A DNA stretch of 64,000 nt from Scalesia atractyloides (Eukaryota > Streptophyta > Magnoliopsida > Asterales > Asteraceae), in the NCBI GenBank assembly GCA_947069175.1, contig CAMTDV010000012.1, positions 35,186,341 to 35,250,340 on the forward strand. The letters run 5' to 3'. The notes beneath the pieces are model-generated. The model made no database searches. It was not told the DNA's origin and worked only from the letters and a program-made list of their open reading frames with translations. This document shows, piece after piece, positions 1-11,252 of the stretch. The stretch's first letter is position 1; every line of letters begins with the position of its first letter. Both the position numbers and the translations under genes were made by a program.

Positions 1-46
1 AAAAAACTTATAATGATTTGAGGTTAATAGTTAGCCAGTTAGGTAC

Positions 47-1206
47 CTTTCATTCGAAGGATCTTGCGTTTGAGCTGTAGAGCACAGGCTTCACAGTGCA
101 TATTGACGTTTAACTCCACTGTAATCGATTCGGGAACCTCTGAGGTGACGATTTGGGGAATGGGTTCACCTTCAGCAGCGGGAAGAGGTGACAACACTTT
201 GGCAGTTCTCTTTGTTTTCCTGGCTATTTTGTCACAAACTGCTTGTGGTTCCACCACTCCTTTTATTGTCACCTGGTTCTTCTCCATATCTATGTCCATC
301 CCACAACCCCTGCAAACATACACATATCATTAAACTATACACACCACACACACCATATATATATATAATATATTAGGAATTTCATTGAGAAGAAAAGAAA
401 AATAGCATAATGGTAAAACATTAAATAGTTATAACTTCTTCATTAATTATGTTACCCTATTAATAAAGCAAAAAACATTTACCCTAACTATCAATTTATC
501 CTAATATGTTACATTTATCCTATACACAAAATTTACCCTACACATTTCAAAATTTATCTTAGACATACTAAAATTTATCCTACACATGTCGAAAATTGTC
601 CTACACCATAAATTATTTATCTTGAAAGAGTATATGAAAAAATGAGTTACAAGTTTAATTAATTAGCTAATTAGTGACAATTATAGATTTACCTATATGA
701 TCTTTTTCTTAATATTAAATATACATATTAAATGAAGTAAATGAAAAATTTCTATTGGTTTAAATCTTTTTATTCTTATAAATTTTTCTTCTCATTTGAA
801 CTCTCCACTATATATATACATATAATATATATATGTTATATATTGTTTATTATATTGTATGGCATGCATGCATGTGTAAAGAGTATATACCTGGGATTCT
901 CAGAAGGGATCTTTCAATCTTTTTGGCACAACCAACGCAATGCAAATCAATGTACAACACAAAGGGAGGAGGTGGTTTAGGTTCTTCATCTTTTTTTCTT
1001 CAGCAGGAGGTTTCTCTTCCCCATTTTCTTCTTTCTTTTCTTCTGGTTTCACTTCTTCTACTTTTGGTTCTTCCTGTTAAAAGTAACAGAAAAAATGACG
1101 AATTTAGAACAACTAAAACAAACCCACATAACATATCATATACTTCACTCACTCAAGCAAAAGGAAATTCATATTAATAACTCACAACTTTCTGTTCTTC
1201 ACCCAT
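47..1206 (-). CDS. Heavy-metal-associated (HIPP-type) protein, 5' three exons, partial
   Basis: Proteins of this family bind metal ions through HMA domains and are usually lipid-anchored by a C-terminal CaaX box, which here would lie beyond the window. The start is ATG at 1206 in a good plant context (AACAATGG). Exon 1 is 1206-1186 (MGEEQKV) with donor GTGAGT. Exon 2 is 1073-891, encoding a Glu/Lys/Pro-rich stretch and the first HMA domain with metal motif CVGC. Exon 3 is 309-47, ending the first HMA and opening the second, whose motif reads MHCEAC. The donor at 46-45 shows that the gene continues leftward. Exon 2 has 183 nt where the splice phases need 184 (a run of seven A at 997-991). Exon 3 has 263 nt where 264 are needed (near 299). 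Both look like single-base losses, so this is a pseudogene or a sequence with base-call errors. The family call is firm; intactness is not. Confidence 0.78.
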
Positions 1207-1290
1207 TGTTGTTGATAGAAAACTAGAGCTGATTAGTGTGACTTCACAAGAGAGAAAGAATGGAATGAGAGAGATATAGAATCGGAGAGA

Positions 1291-1300
1291 AATATATAAG
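1291..1300 (-). promoter_or_regulatory. Probable TATA box of the HIPP-type gene
   Basis: Read on the minus strand the bases are CTTATATATT, about 85-95 bp upstream of the ATG at 1206. The 5' leader between them is pyrimidine-rich with CT repeats, as is common in plant leaders. The call rests on position and sequence only. Confidence 0.45.
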
Positions 1301-1309
1301 AAATAATTT

Positions 1310-2760
1310 TGAGAATCTTAAGGATGGACGGTGAGTTATTATCCTATAAAGGCAAAACATTGAAATGGCAAAGCACATGATGCCACTAACTCCCATTTAT
1401 AAAAAGAGAATATAATACTTTTGACTTGGGATCTATGGTTACAAAACTTAACAAGAGGGAATTCCAAGGAATCAGGGTGGATTAACTTATTGAAAACTAA
1501 CTAAATAATGCGCGCAGAATTAAAAAATAAAAAAGAAATTCACGAGTTATGATATACTCCACTTTTACTAATTTATCATTCATTTATTTTGTGGTGTATT
1601 TATGTTTGGTTTATGGTTTATTCAGTTTTTTAAATTTTATACGTTTAAATCCAAAAACCAAATTAGGAATATGCAAATCGAACCAAACCAAACCAAATTG
1701 AATTTGGTTTAGTTTGGTTATAAACCAAATTTAACCAAATTGTACCTAAGTACTTTTTTTTCTAATTTATATTTATGTTTCTGTTCCAACTTCCGAACAT
1801 CAAGTCCACAGTTAATTTAAACCTAACAATATATAAATAAAAGACATAGCAAAATAAAACAAACACATCCATAAATTAGTCGTAACACAATCACAAAGTT
1901 AAAACTTCAAAACATAGATTATAGAAACTTATAAATAGTCAACAAGTCTAATGCACAAAATATAAATAATCTTCAAATATGAGTCTCTCAAGTGAGCCTG
2001 CATACATAAAGTGAAGAAAATCTAATAAAAAAACATGTATTTTGATCAACATTTGATGGAACACAGGGATACATATAGGTAGATATTATACTTAGTTTTT
2101 TGGGCTAATACATTGTATATAGTTTATTAAACATTATTATTTTTATTTAATAATTAATTAAATTAACGGTTTATTTGGCTATTCATTTAAACTAAATAAA
2201 CCAAATAAAAAAATGTGGATCCAAAAATCGAACCAAAAACATATTCACAGTTCGATTTCGGTTTTCAATTTACAGTTTTTATTTGGTTACGATTTTTTCT
2301 GAAGATCTCTATATTTATTCATATTAATATTTTCCTAAATACATTATTGTGCATACTAATATGTTCCTAAATACATCTTAGTATTACCTTTACTCGTGTA
2401 TTTTTAGCAAATAATTTTCGGTGGTAATTAATTATAAAGTATTAACGTTGCATGCATTTCGTGTATCACACTTCTAATAGCATGTATAGTGAGAGGGTAA
2501 AACAAAGCTCCTATCTTTTGACGTTTTATGCCATGTGATAGTCCAGTTAGCTAAAGGGCTTTGTTGGACGTTTTTCTAAAATAAACGTAGTGCAATAAAG
2601 GCCCGTAAAACCCAAACCAATTGTTACCCAATTATTATTTCTTTCAAATTAACGAAAATTAATAATACTTCGTTAACTAAAAAAACATTACTAAAAATAA
2701 AAATAAAAAAAAACCGAAAAAAAGTAAAAAAAATTTACAATGCTAAATAAAAAATTAAAT
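1310..2760. other. AT-rich intergenic DNA
   Basis: No gene was found here. The stretch 1660-1745 is a low-complexity run of AACCAAA and its complement. A similar A+T-rich stretch with AACC/GGTT words lies at 2165-2290. Neither gave a clear element boundary. Confidence 0.6.
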
Positions 2761-2763
2761 AAT

Positions 2764-3960
2764 CTAAAGTCCGTATTTGTCACAGATTTGTTGGCAACAC
2801 ATTTCCGCTAACATTAACGCCTCACCTCGGAGGTGATCGATCGGCTTAGACAAAAATCTTATGTTTTTCTCCATTTGTCTCGACTCTTGTATCGCGACAA
2901 ACTTGTTTTCGGCGATTCTTTCTTGCATAGTCTCTAAACGCCTATGACTGAGGTCACGAATGTCTTGTAGGTGTCGGTTCATCTGTTCGAAATCGTCGTG
3001 CATTTCGATATTTGTCGAAGACGACTCGGCCTTTTTCCCACTTGTTCTACCTCGTGGTCGTTCCAACTCCAATTCCTTTTCGTCGTCCAAATTAATGTTT
3101 AAGTCGACATTACAAGCATCGGAAGTGGGTGTCCCAGGTCAACCGAGGACGATGTCTTCGACCTTTTTGCTTTACGTCTACCACTAGACGTCATGGTCGG
3201 TACGTTAGCCCATTTTGGACTTCCGTCTTAGAAGCTCCTACTCTTTCAACGCTCTTATTAAATACCCCCATCGTTTTCCCCGCTACGCTAGTTATCCTGA
3301 GTACGTTGAAAAACTTCTTGAAAATGATGAGTTTTTTTGTTTACATCGGACCATTTGCTTGATATTGAATCTTTGTCTCAATACTCACCCTTACCCATTT
3401 AAAAAAAGTTTCACAGATTTTATTCCAAAATTCGGGTTCAATTTGATAGTTTGCTACAAAAAAATATAAAAATAAACGGTTACGAGTTACTTAAAAAAAT
3501 ATAACAAAAATATATTTTTATAAGGCTTACCAACTTCAGGGTCCACTGATTTGCCGAGGCATGCCCGTGCTAACGCATATTCCTCGTCTTTTGTCCACGC
3601 TGGGTAGGCATTTTTTCGGCATGGAGCGTTTGGTTCCTTCTTTTTATGAGACCGTTTACCACGTTAAGACGGTTGCGAACCTCCCTCGACAACGGGCTCG
3701 GGTTGTGTCTCTGGTACCGTTTCTACGTCAGGTTCTGTTTCTTGGAGAGACGATTGCGACCCGGCCATGGATGCAAACCGTGTAAACTTGAAAGAACGGT
3801 TGCGAACCGCCATAGCCTAATATTTGTCCGTATGTAAAGATACTCGGGTCCATCTCTTGAAAATTGAAGGTTGGTTGTGGTTGGGTGGTGTTTGTGCGAT
3901 ACGTACTGGGGTTACCGGGTCTAGAGGGAACACCGAAAGGGGGTCAGAAGGGATTCACGG
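2764..3960 (-). pseudogene. Decayed SANT/NAM-associated protein (PIF/Harbinger-linked, often misnamed GST T3-like)
   Basis: The C-terminal part (3090-2764) is a readable 108-residue frame rich in Glu, Arg and Gln, with a coiled-coil-like stretch around RRLETMQERIAENKF and the end MLAEMCCQQICDKYGL. This matches the NAM-associated C-terminal domain found in plant proteins that partner PIF/Harbinger transposases. Upstream on the same strand, 3597-3560 encodes WTKDEEYALARA, a SANT/Myb-like N-terminal motif, followed by a good donor (GTAAG at 3530). A Pro/Gln/Asn-rich leader lies near 3960-3850. The pieces sit in different frames with stops between them, so the gene is broken. I infer a remnant of a Harbinger-type transposon accessory gene or a domesticated relative; no transposase was seen nearby. 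Confidence 0.62.
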
Positions 3961-5520
3961 TGTATTTTTTCTATAAAATATGAAAGAATATAGAAGAGAA
4001 TAAAGAGTTTTATAAAAAAATAAAGAGGTAAAAAGTAGGGAGATTTATAGGGTAAAAAGTTGTATTTAAAATAAAAAAAATAAAAAAGGGAAGTAACCGT
4101 TGTTCAATGGTCAATTTTCGAAAAAGGTAAACGTTCGGGCGTTTTTTAAAGCACACTGGGGGTCATTTTTTTTTAAAAAAAACTCCCCGAGGGCGGTCAT
4201 GGGGCTTGGTTGGGCATTTTTTTAGAAAAAAAAACGCCAAAAAAATCCCTCACTTGGTCTAACCGTGTATGATATTGGCAATGATGACAATGTTCATTTG
4301 GCATGATTAAATGTGTAATTTTGTTCACAATCTCCCATTTAAAGCCGATGTTTAGCTCAATCCTATATAAAGAGACTTTACTGATGCATGTTGGGAGGCT
4401 TGTTAAAGATGAAAAAAACTTCTACGATAAATCATCCGGAAGTCCATGAAGCTGTATAAAAGGCAATTGATGTTTGTAGTTGGTTTGTGATGTATCGATT
4501 AAGTACTCATGAGCGTGATGACGAGTCCGGTTTTAAGAACTATCACCCCGTTAGTGGAGGTTGCACTTGTAAGTGGTAAGTGATGCCTAGTGATGGAGAA
4601 ATAGAACTTTGTCACATTAATGTTTTAGGGATGGTTCATATTCCAGATATCTCAACGTCTATAAAATTTGTTAGCAGATTGGTTAAAAATGTACAATCCG
4701 GATTAGTACACTAGTACTTCATAAATTCATGTTGTTGGAGATAGTAGGATGGTAGTTAAATTTTGACCCTTGCTAAGTATATAAAGTGTGATTTACAGCT
4801 GTAACAACTACACGAGTTGCATGATGTTAATGAGAGAGTATGTGTTTACTGGGGGGATCCACGTAGAGTGGGTCGGCGTCGCTGGACCCAATATTTTTTA
4901 AAAAACTAGTAGATCCGGTATATAGAAAAACTGATATAGTGGTAATCTCTCACATTTACAAACAAGAATTCATGGGCTCAATCTTTGTATAACCTGTTTT
5001 TATATTTAACACCTAAAAACAAACCAGCCACCAAGACAACCCCTGTACGCTATGAATTTGAACTTTAAAATATTAAATGTTTTTTTTCTGTCCCAAATTA
5101 GATTACATATTTATTGTGTGTTTTCAAATGAGTAATGATTATATATTTTTGTTATATGTTCCTCGCCTCAACCTGACCTAAAAATTTTAACCTTTTATTG
5201 TAAAAAAAATAAACACCGAAAAAAATGTACCCTAATAAAAAAGAAATTTGGGTCCTTATATATTGATGTTAGATAGGTTATGTTGTATATTTATCGAATC
5301 TTAGTAAATTAGCATTCTTTTCTGGAAAGTGAAAAATTCTGAAATCAAAGCTAGCTCATTTAGTAGAGGCATATGGATTTTAAAGAAGGTGTCTCAGATT
5401 CAATCTTAGGTAATGGAGAATAATTTAAAATTATTTGTATAATATAGTAGTAGCAACCGTTACCATTTAAAAAACACAGATGTAACAATTTCGGTTTTTG
5501 AATAGTCTTTTTCCTTCTAC
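3961..5520. other. Spacer with G/C-run hairpin; no gene
   Basis: At 4138-4235 a GGGCGTTTTTT stretch is followed about 90 bp later by its rough complement AAAAAACGCC, with CCCCGAGGGCGG between them. This could be a terminal or subterminal part of a DNA transposon belonging to the broken gene on its left, but no target duplication was seen. The rest (4260-5520) is AT-rich without a convincing reading frame. Confidence 0.35.
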
Positions 5521-5526
5521 TCTTTA

Positions 5527-5761
5527 GAGTATTCACAATAGCATCTTTATCGTTATCTATATAATAATACTAAAAATTACTATGTTTTATCATTAACTTT
5601 TCTTTTCTTCATTATCAAAAAATATTAAAAGATAATATAGAAAATGAACAATGTATTATCAAATTTACTGATAAATACTAATATTTTTTCTCCACTAAAC
5701 ACCACTCATACCATATAAAAAACCTAGCCACATAAATATAAAAATGCTAATGTGAATGCTC
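5527..5761. mobile_element. MITE with about 20-bp terminal inverted repeats
   Basis: The left end reads GAGTATTCACAATAGCATCT. The right end (5742-5761), reverse complemented, reads GAGCATTCACATTAGCAT and so on. The interior is about 235 bp, AT-rich and non-coding, which is the form of a non-autonomous DNA transposon. I could not fix a clean target duplication (TTA on the left, ATA on the right), so the superfamily is left open. Confidence 0.6.
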
Positions 5762-5989
5762 ATATGTATGTTTCTTAATAACAACTTACTCCTACCATTT
5801 TGTACTTATCCTATCTATACAATAAAATAAACTATCGATGGATACCTCTAATCATATTAGGGTATTTAATTTTTGGTTAATTTCTCCTGCTTAATTATAG
5901 ATAATATAATTAGTTAATTTTTATTAATTATAAATAATTCTACTTAATTATAAATAATCATTATTTAGTTTAGTCTTTTTATTTAATTA

Positions 5990-6153
5990 TTAAAAAACAT
6001 ACAATATAAAAATCTTAAAAAATAATATAGAGAGTGAAAAATGTCTTGCCAACTTTACTGATAAATAATAAAAAAAATTTCTCCACTCAAAACCACTTCA
6101 TACAATATAAAAAAACATAGCCACAAAATATGAAGATGCTAATGTGAATGCTC
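5990..6153. mobile_element. Second, partial copy of the same MITE
   Basis: This stretch repeats the right half of the 5527-5761 element with moderate divergence. Shared words include CTTTACTGATAAATA, TTTCTCCACT and the right terminus GATGCTAATGTGAATGCTC. The left terminus is missing. It lies about 230 bp from the first copy in the same orientation. Confidence 0.55.
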
Positions 6154-6189
6154 TATGTATATATTTAGTTTAATCTCTTCTATTTTTTA

Positions 6190-6308
6190 GAAGTAGCCGC
6201 TCTATCCTAGAGATAGAGGTAAGGTTTGTCTACATCTCACATTTCTAGATCGTGATAATAGCTTGCTATATGTGAGATTTATCTGAGTATGTTTGTTGTT
6301 GTTGTTTT
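6190..6308 (+). mobile_element. SINE 3' region with TTG tail
   Basis: The order of words (GAGGTAAGGTTTGTCTACA, then TGTGAGATTTATCTGAGTA, then TGTTTGTTGTTGTTGTTT) matches the 3' end of tRNA-derived plant SINEs of the tobacco TS type, which end in (TTG)n. The tRNA-like head with A and B boxes is not evident, so the copy is probably 5'-truncated or decayed. Confidence 0.6.
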
Positions 6309-6309
6309 C

Positions 6310-7160
6310 TACTTAATTATAGATAATTATTATTTAGTTTCAAATTTATGTATGTTTCAAACATTTTAATGAATTGAAAATAAAAAATTAATTAAATAAA
6401 GTTGTTTTAATCAAAATTAACTAAAGTTATTAAACCCAACTACCAAAGGATTGTTATATTGTACGTGCTTAAAAGATAAGATGATATAGGAAATCGTGTT
6501 TATTTGGCATGAATTCTACATACACTAAGTAGGATTAAAAAAATGCTAAAATCTCTTTTTTTCCAACTCCACTCTTTATTTATGTGTGAATGCAAAAACT
6601 TTTGAAAATGTACAATGAATATTTTACTATTAAACGTTGTTTTGAGTGTATTTATCTCAAGTAATTTGTTTTTTTCTTATTAAGGGATGGTCGAAAAACT
6701 TTAAATTAATGAATCTGATTACAAATAAAAAGATAACACTAGTATTGGTGGATTTTAAACTTAGTTTTTGGTATTACAGAGACGGATTCAATATATACAA
6801 AGTTAAAATATATCCGTGTTTAATAATTTAATCATAAAATAGAAACATAATACTTTGAGATACATATTTGTTTTTTTCTAATATTTATCTAAACGATTAT
6901 AATATGTTGAATTATTTATTTATGTGTTTTCAAGCTGACCGAAATCTTAATGTTTTTTCCAAAGTTAGGAATTTTTAAATACAGTAAGTTAAGATATATT
7001 AGATTATATCAAACTAATATTATTGATATATAATATTTATCTTTGTTTTTATCTTTGTAATATATTTTTGCTTATCTCTTACTTATTTAACATTTCTTTC
7101 TTAACTATCCCTTTTGAAAAAAAAAAACAAAAAACAAAGTTAGTTATGCATAATACAAAA
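6310..7160. other. AT-rich spacer; nothing recognised
   Basis: No reading frame with coding character, repeat boundary or RNA gene was seen. Base composition is strongly A+T. Confidence 0.5.
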
Positions 7161-7162
7161 AT

Positions 7163-7760
7163 GTGGAAGGAATAATAAAAGTTATCAAGTTACCGAGGGA
7201 AATCTTAGCGGTGAGGGTCACCAGACTCGCTGTTTTCCCTATATGTTTTCGTGCAACCTTTTTAGGAGGTTGCGCAGAGAAGTCCTCTTTGGACGCTCTT
7301 TCGCTAAGAGGCACCTACGGGCTGGACTCAACGTCCACAGGACTAGCATGTTTGGCGGTCGAGATATCCGCCGCCGGACTAGCAGGTTTGGCGGTAGGGA
7401 TAACCACCGGCTTCGGCGCGACCTTCTTCACACCTACAGGATCAAGACACTCCCATGAGTCAGACACCACTACATAAGCTTTCCAATAGTCAGACACAAC
7501 GCGCTTACCTTTGGAGGGCCGATCCCTGGTTGAGTCACCTCCTTCTCAACCGTAGCGCTCGACCCCGCGCGTCGTCTCTTCTTGTGATCTGGGCCAATGC
7601 CAAAGTCTTTCAAAGCGCCTGCATCATATCGCAACAATACATAAGTCACCCGCAGAGTTATCAACATTTAACAACAAGAACTTACCAGTTGAAGGCGCGG
7701 GGGCATCCAGGTCCGCATCCCTGAGAAGTGCAAAATTGTCCAGGACCTGCGTATACCAGG
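7163..7760 (-). pseudogene. Spliced 3' fragment of a retroelement antisense ORF (putative gypsy-type transposase family)
   Basis: On the minus strand three exon pieces can be read. An exon ending at 7686 encodes DADLDAPAPSTG, with donor GTAAGT. A middle exon from 7618, after acceptor GATGCAG, encodes ALKDFGIGPDHKKRRR and ends at a GTAAGC donor. A last exon after CTGTAG encodes a Pro/Ala/Val-rich, low-complexity basic tail with TAKPASPAADISTAKHASP. The last exon has an in-frame stop and a frame break before a second basic stretch (PPKKVARKHIGKTASLV). The pattern recalls the C-terminal half of the antisense protein found in plant Tat-type elements, like the one at 22,432-24,583. The N-terminal exons are absent here. 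GC content is clearly higher than in the flanks. Confidence 0.55.
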
Positions 7761-7764
7761 TGAG

Positions 7765-8170
7765 CTTATCTGGACCTCCCGACAGAAGACATTAATTCTC
7801 TTACATGGAACATTTAATGTCTGACGTAGAGGGACAAAACGGATGTCTCTGGCCGTATGGGCCGGTCCCAAGGTCCATCGGCCCATCTCCTGAACCCACA
7901 TATTTTCGGCTATAAATAAGTATCGGATCATCAGGTAAAAATATATACACAACCACATACCGACATACTTACTCTCATATTTGCAATCCTCAAGTACTTA
8001 TTCTCACGCCGAAGTGTGGTCACGGAGAAAACCCACCCTTTTCCCGTGACGAGACTAACAGCGCTGCTAGTTTTGCAGATTAGCTTAAATGAGATCACCC
8101 TGAAAAGCGAGTGAAGGACAACCCTTTATGCAAAAATGCCTTGGTCGTAACTTATATATCCTCGGATATC
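7765..8170 (+). mobile_element. LTR-like fragment with TATA box
   Basis: A plus-strand TATA box (TATAAATAAG at 7911-7920) sits in a moderately GC-rich island, followed by a non-coding leader. The block lies directly beside the start of the antisense ORF fragment, as the 3' LTR does in Tat-type elements. The LTR ends, polypurine tract and target duplication could not be fixed, so extent and family are tentative. Confidence 0.4.
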
Positions 8171-10200
8171 ACTAGGTTCAACCGATACTTCTTCACTTTT
8201 CTTAACTACTTCTTTTGTTTTTTTCACTTATTAATAATAAGTATTTAATACTTTATTGATCCAACCATATGTAACACACACGTCTCTAACCTTTTAGTAA
8301 ACTAAAAAACAAAGTAAAATGTTATAACTTGTGTGATACATAGTCGTCAAAATAGTTTTTAGAAAATATAACTTTAATGTGCTATTTACAAATAATGACA
8401 TTTAATTTTATTTTTTATTTATTATTAGGTTATAAATTGATTACATTATACAAGTCAATGTAACTATTTAATTACTTAGTATATGAACATTTATTTAATC
8501 AACCATGTAATACACGGGGTTCTAACCTAATATACTAATAAATCGTACATTTATTTTGTAATTTATCTTGAAAAATATTAAAACCTAACATTTTAGAAAA
8601 AAAAAAGAAAACCAGCAAAGTAAATTTGAAAGGCACACGGTCTATCTTTTATACACATATCAGCTTACAAATAGTTTTATTTAAAGATTCAGATTAAAAA
8701 AGTAACCATTAACCCATTCATTCATTAAATATTTATATATTAAAAATTAAAAATGGAACAAGACGCATTTACGATCAACCCAATCCCATGTGGCCGGTTT
8801 CTACATCCATTATCAACCTGGGTGACCCATCCATCTTGTCAAACACCTTTTAAAACAATGATCTTTTGAGCAATTTATCATGAATGGTTGGTATGACCAT
8901 GAACCTACTCGAAGAACGACCACAACATTGTGAAACCGACGGTTGATGTATGAATAGAGCAATCGAGCAAAAGCAAATAACTTTAATTTTGGGAGGATAC
9001 GAAAAGGAATAAATGATTACGTGTAAAGATTTGCTAGCTCGAAACTTGGTATCACATGCCATATTATTCAATAATTCTTTTTGGGTTTATAATTCGTGGT
9101 TACCTAACCTATCATCTATTTCTCTCTTTTTTTATTTGATGTGACCAACTTGATTGAATCTAGATACCACTTGGGATTGCAACATTTTAACTTTGTTACG
9201 TGGGGATGATTACAATACACATGGAATTGCATATGGATCTACACAACAAATTCTGTAACTTAGTCTACGAGAGTAAGAAAACTTTATTTGGATTAAAAAG
9301 GCTTTAGATCAAGTACCATATATAGAAACAATCTATAACATGTGGATATGAGTCAGCATGGGTCCCTTAGGTTTCCTCTCCATACAAATTATCTTTCTAT
9401 CTTCATACCCATCATATTATCTAACTCTAAACCTTTTCAAAGCCTTTTAATGACACAAATAGTGACACTTCAGGTGAATCTTAAATCATTATGTTATATG
9501 CATATGAGATACACTAGAAAATAAGAAATTGATTCCGTCTAAATATCATCAACGCGTTTGAGTCCGCATGCTCGATATATAAATTATCTTTGTAAGTTTC
9601 TAACACATGATATGATAATCTAACCGTAAAACTTTTCAATCAGACACAATCTATAACAACCATCAAATAATTTCATTTTACTTTCTTGTGACACATAGAA
9701 TATTCTTTTTAATGATGTTATTTGGAATGGTTGTGTGAGATTAGTGTGGGGCCTGAGAATTGGAATAAGAGGTTAGGATTAAATAATGTAGGCATTATTC
9801 CTTTGTTTAGGTATTAAGAAATCATACTTAACCATATATCATATGCTTAACTTTGGCTAAAGGTATATGGAGTCCAAATGTATAGATTCTACGGTTAACT
9901 AAATCAATAATGGTGGTTTGGTTCAGACCCCATAAAGCTATCAAATCAATAATAGAATTATAACAGACATTATAAAGACATATTTTAGAAACACCATATC
10001 ACCCACCTCTACCATTTAGCACCTGTCAATGTTTCCATCATGATGTAAATGTAGGAGATAGGTCACTTTTATATAAAGATATATAATAAAGATATTCTCG
10101 TTATTAGCATTAGAAAATTAGAAGTAGCAAATACCGAAATACAAAATAAACATTGTATATATGTGAAATAATTCAAACCAAAATCTTTAAAAGGTAGAGT
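8171..10200. other. AT-rich spacer without a recognised gene
   Basis: Scattered short frames only, none with motifs or good composition. No repeats with clear boundaries were seen. Confidence 0.5.
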
Positions 10201-10265
10201 CTTCAACTTTGTTCTTTAACAAGGTGTTCTTGTAGTCTCCTTGGCTGCAAGAATAAACAAACTAA

Positions 10266-11252
10266 TGTTAACGGTTAAGACAAAGGATTCAAGTTCAACT
10301 TGGGTCCCTTAAAACAGATTCAGTGCCACTATTTAAACAGGGTATCGGTCTCCTAGGGTACAACAGCCAAGACTGTATATGTACTATCGGAGAAAGTCAC
10401 GCACCGGAGATTACACCGAGTAAATTAGAATTTGGAAACATGAAGATGAAATTTAGAGAGTACTCTTCTCTAATTTTCCTTAAAAGAAAGAAATATTCTA
10501 AAGCTTCTTGGTTGGTGTGGTTTGTTATAATACTTATGGTGTCATACTACATAGTAATAAAATGGACTTATGAAATCTCATAGAAACATTCTTAAGAGGT
10601 CAAATGAACAATTCAATTTATAAAAAAAAAGTTAATATAGGTCATGACATGATTAATGACATGACATTGGTTATTGAAACCAACCGATTTCTTATTAATC
10701 CTTGCATAAAACACATTTTTACTAAATTTTCAATAATCCCCTACATGTACGGAGATCGATCGAAACACACAAACTCCTAATGGAACCTCAATGATTTATT
10801 ATTTGATAATAGGTAGGTGTTACCTTTGAACCTTCCTTTGGGAAGCATATCTAGCCTTTTAGTGGTTTGTAGACGTGATGTCCTTGAACAATTCCCCATT
10901 TGTGTAGAAGGAAGTACACTTTACACAATACTCTCCTTAGTTGGGTCATCCCCTCAATATTGTGTCCAATAATGGTCCTTAAACACTTTCCTAGTTCTGC
11001 GAGAGCTTTAGGAATTGCGCCCCACAATTCCATTCGAAGTGACACCACTTCTTTTTAACATAGATGATTTGTCCTAAAATCATTAAAATCATTATGGTTT
11101 CTGTGATTACACAAATTATTAACATGTATTATTCTTAGCCTAAATTGTCACTGAGCGTCATACATATTGAAACACATTAATTATAGTTTAGCGAGGGTCT
11201 ATATAAACATATATATTAGCTTATATATAAACATATATATTAGCTATACCCC
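10266..11252 (-). mobile_element. Left (inverted) arm, part 1: retroelement 3' end plus LTR-like segment
   Basis: Read on the minus strand this block is colinear with 16,283-17,397. Shared stages are GCTAATAT near 11,243; a block with ATTCCTAAAGCTCTCGCAG and GGAGAGTATTGTGTAAAGTG; a polypurine-like TAGGGGATTATTG at about 10,745-10,733; and an LTR-like segment (10,736-10,266) with words such as CTGTTGTACCCT, AATCTGTTTTAAGGGA and the end TTAACA. Identity is only moderate, so this is an old duplication. No intact reading frame remains; the family (copia-like) is inferred from the polypurine tract and LTR layout. Confidence 0.6.

Noticed and set aside
64..980. Plus-strand open frames over the HIPP-type exons
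   Set aside because: They are shadows of the minus-strand gene, with no motif of their own; the minus strand has HMA motifs and splice sites.
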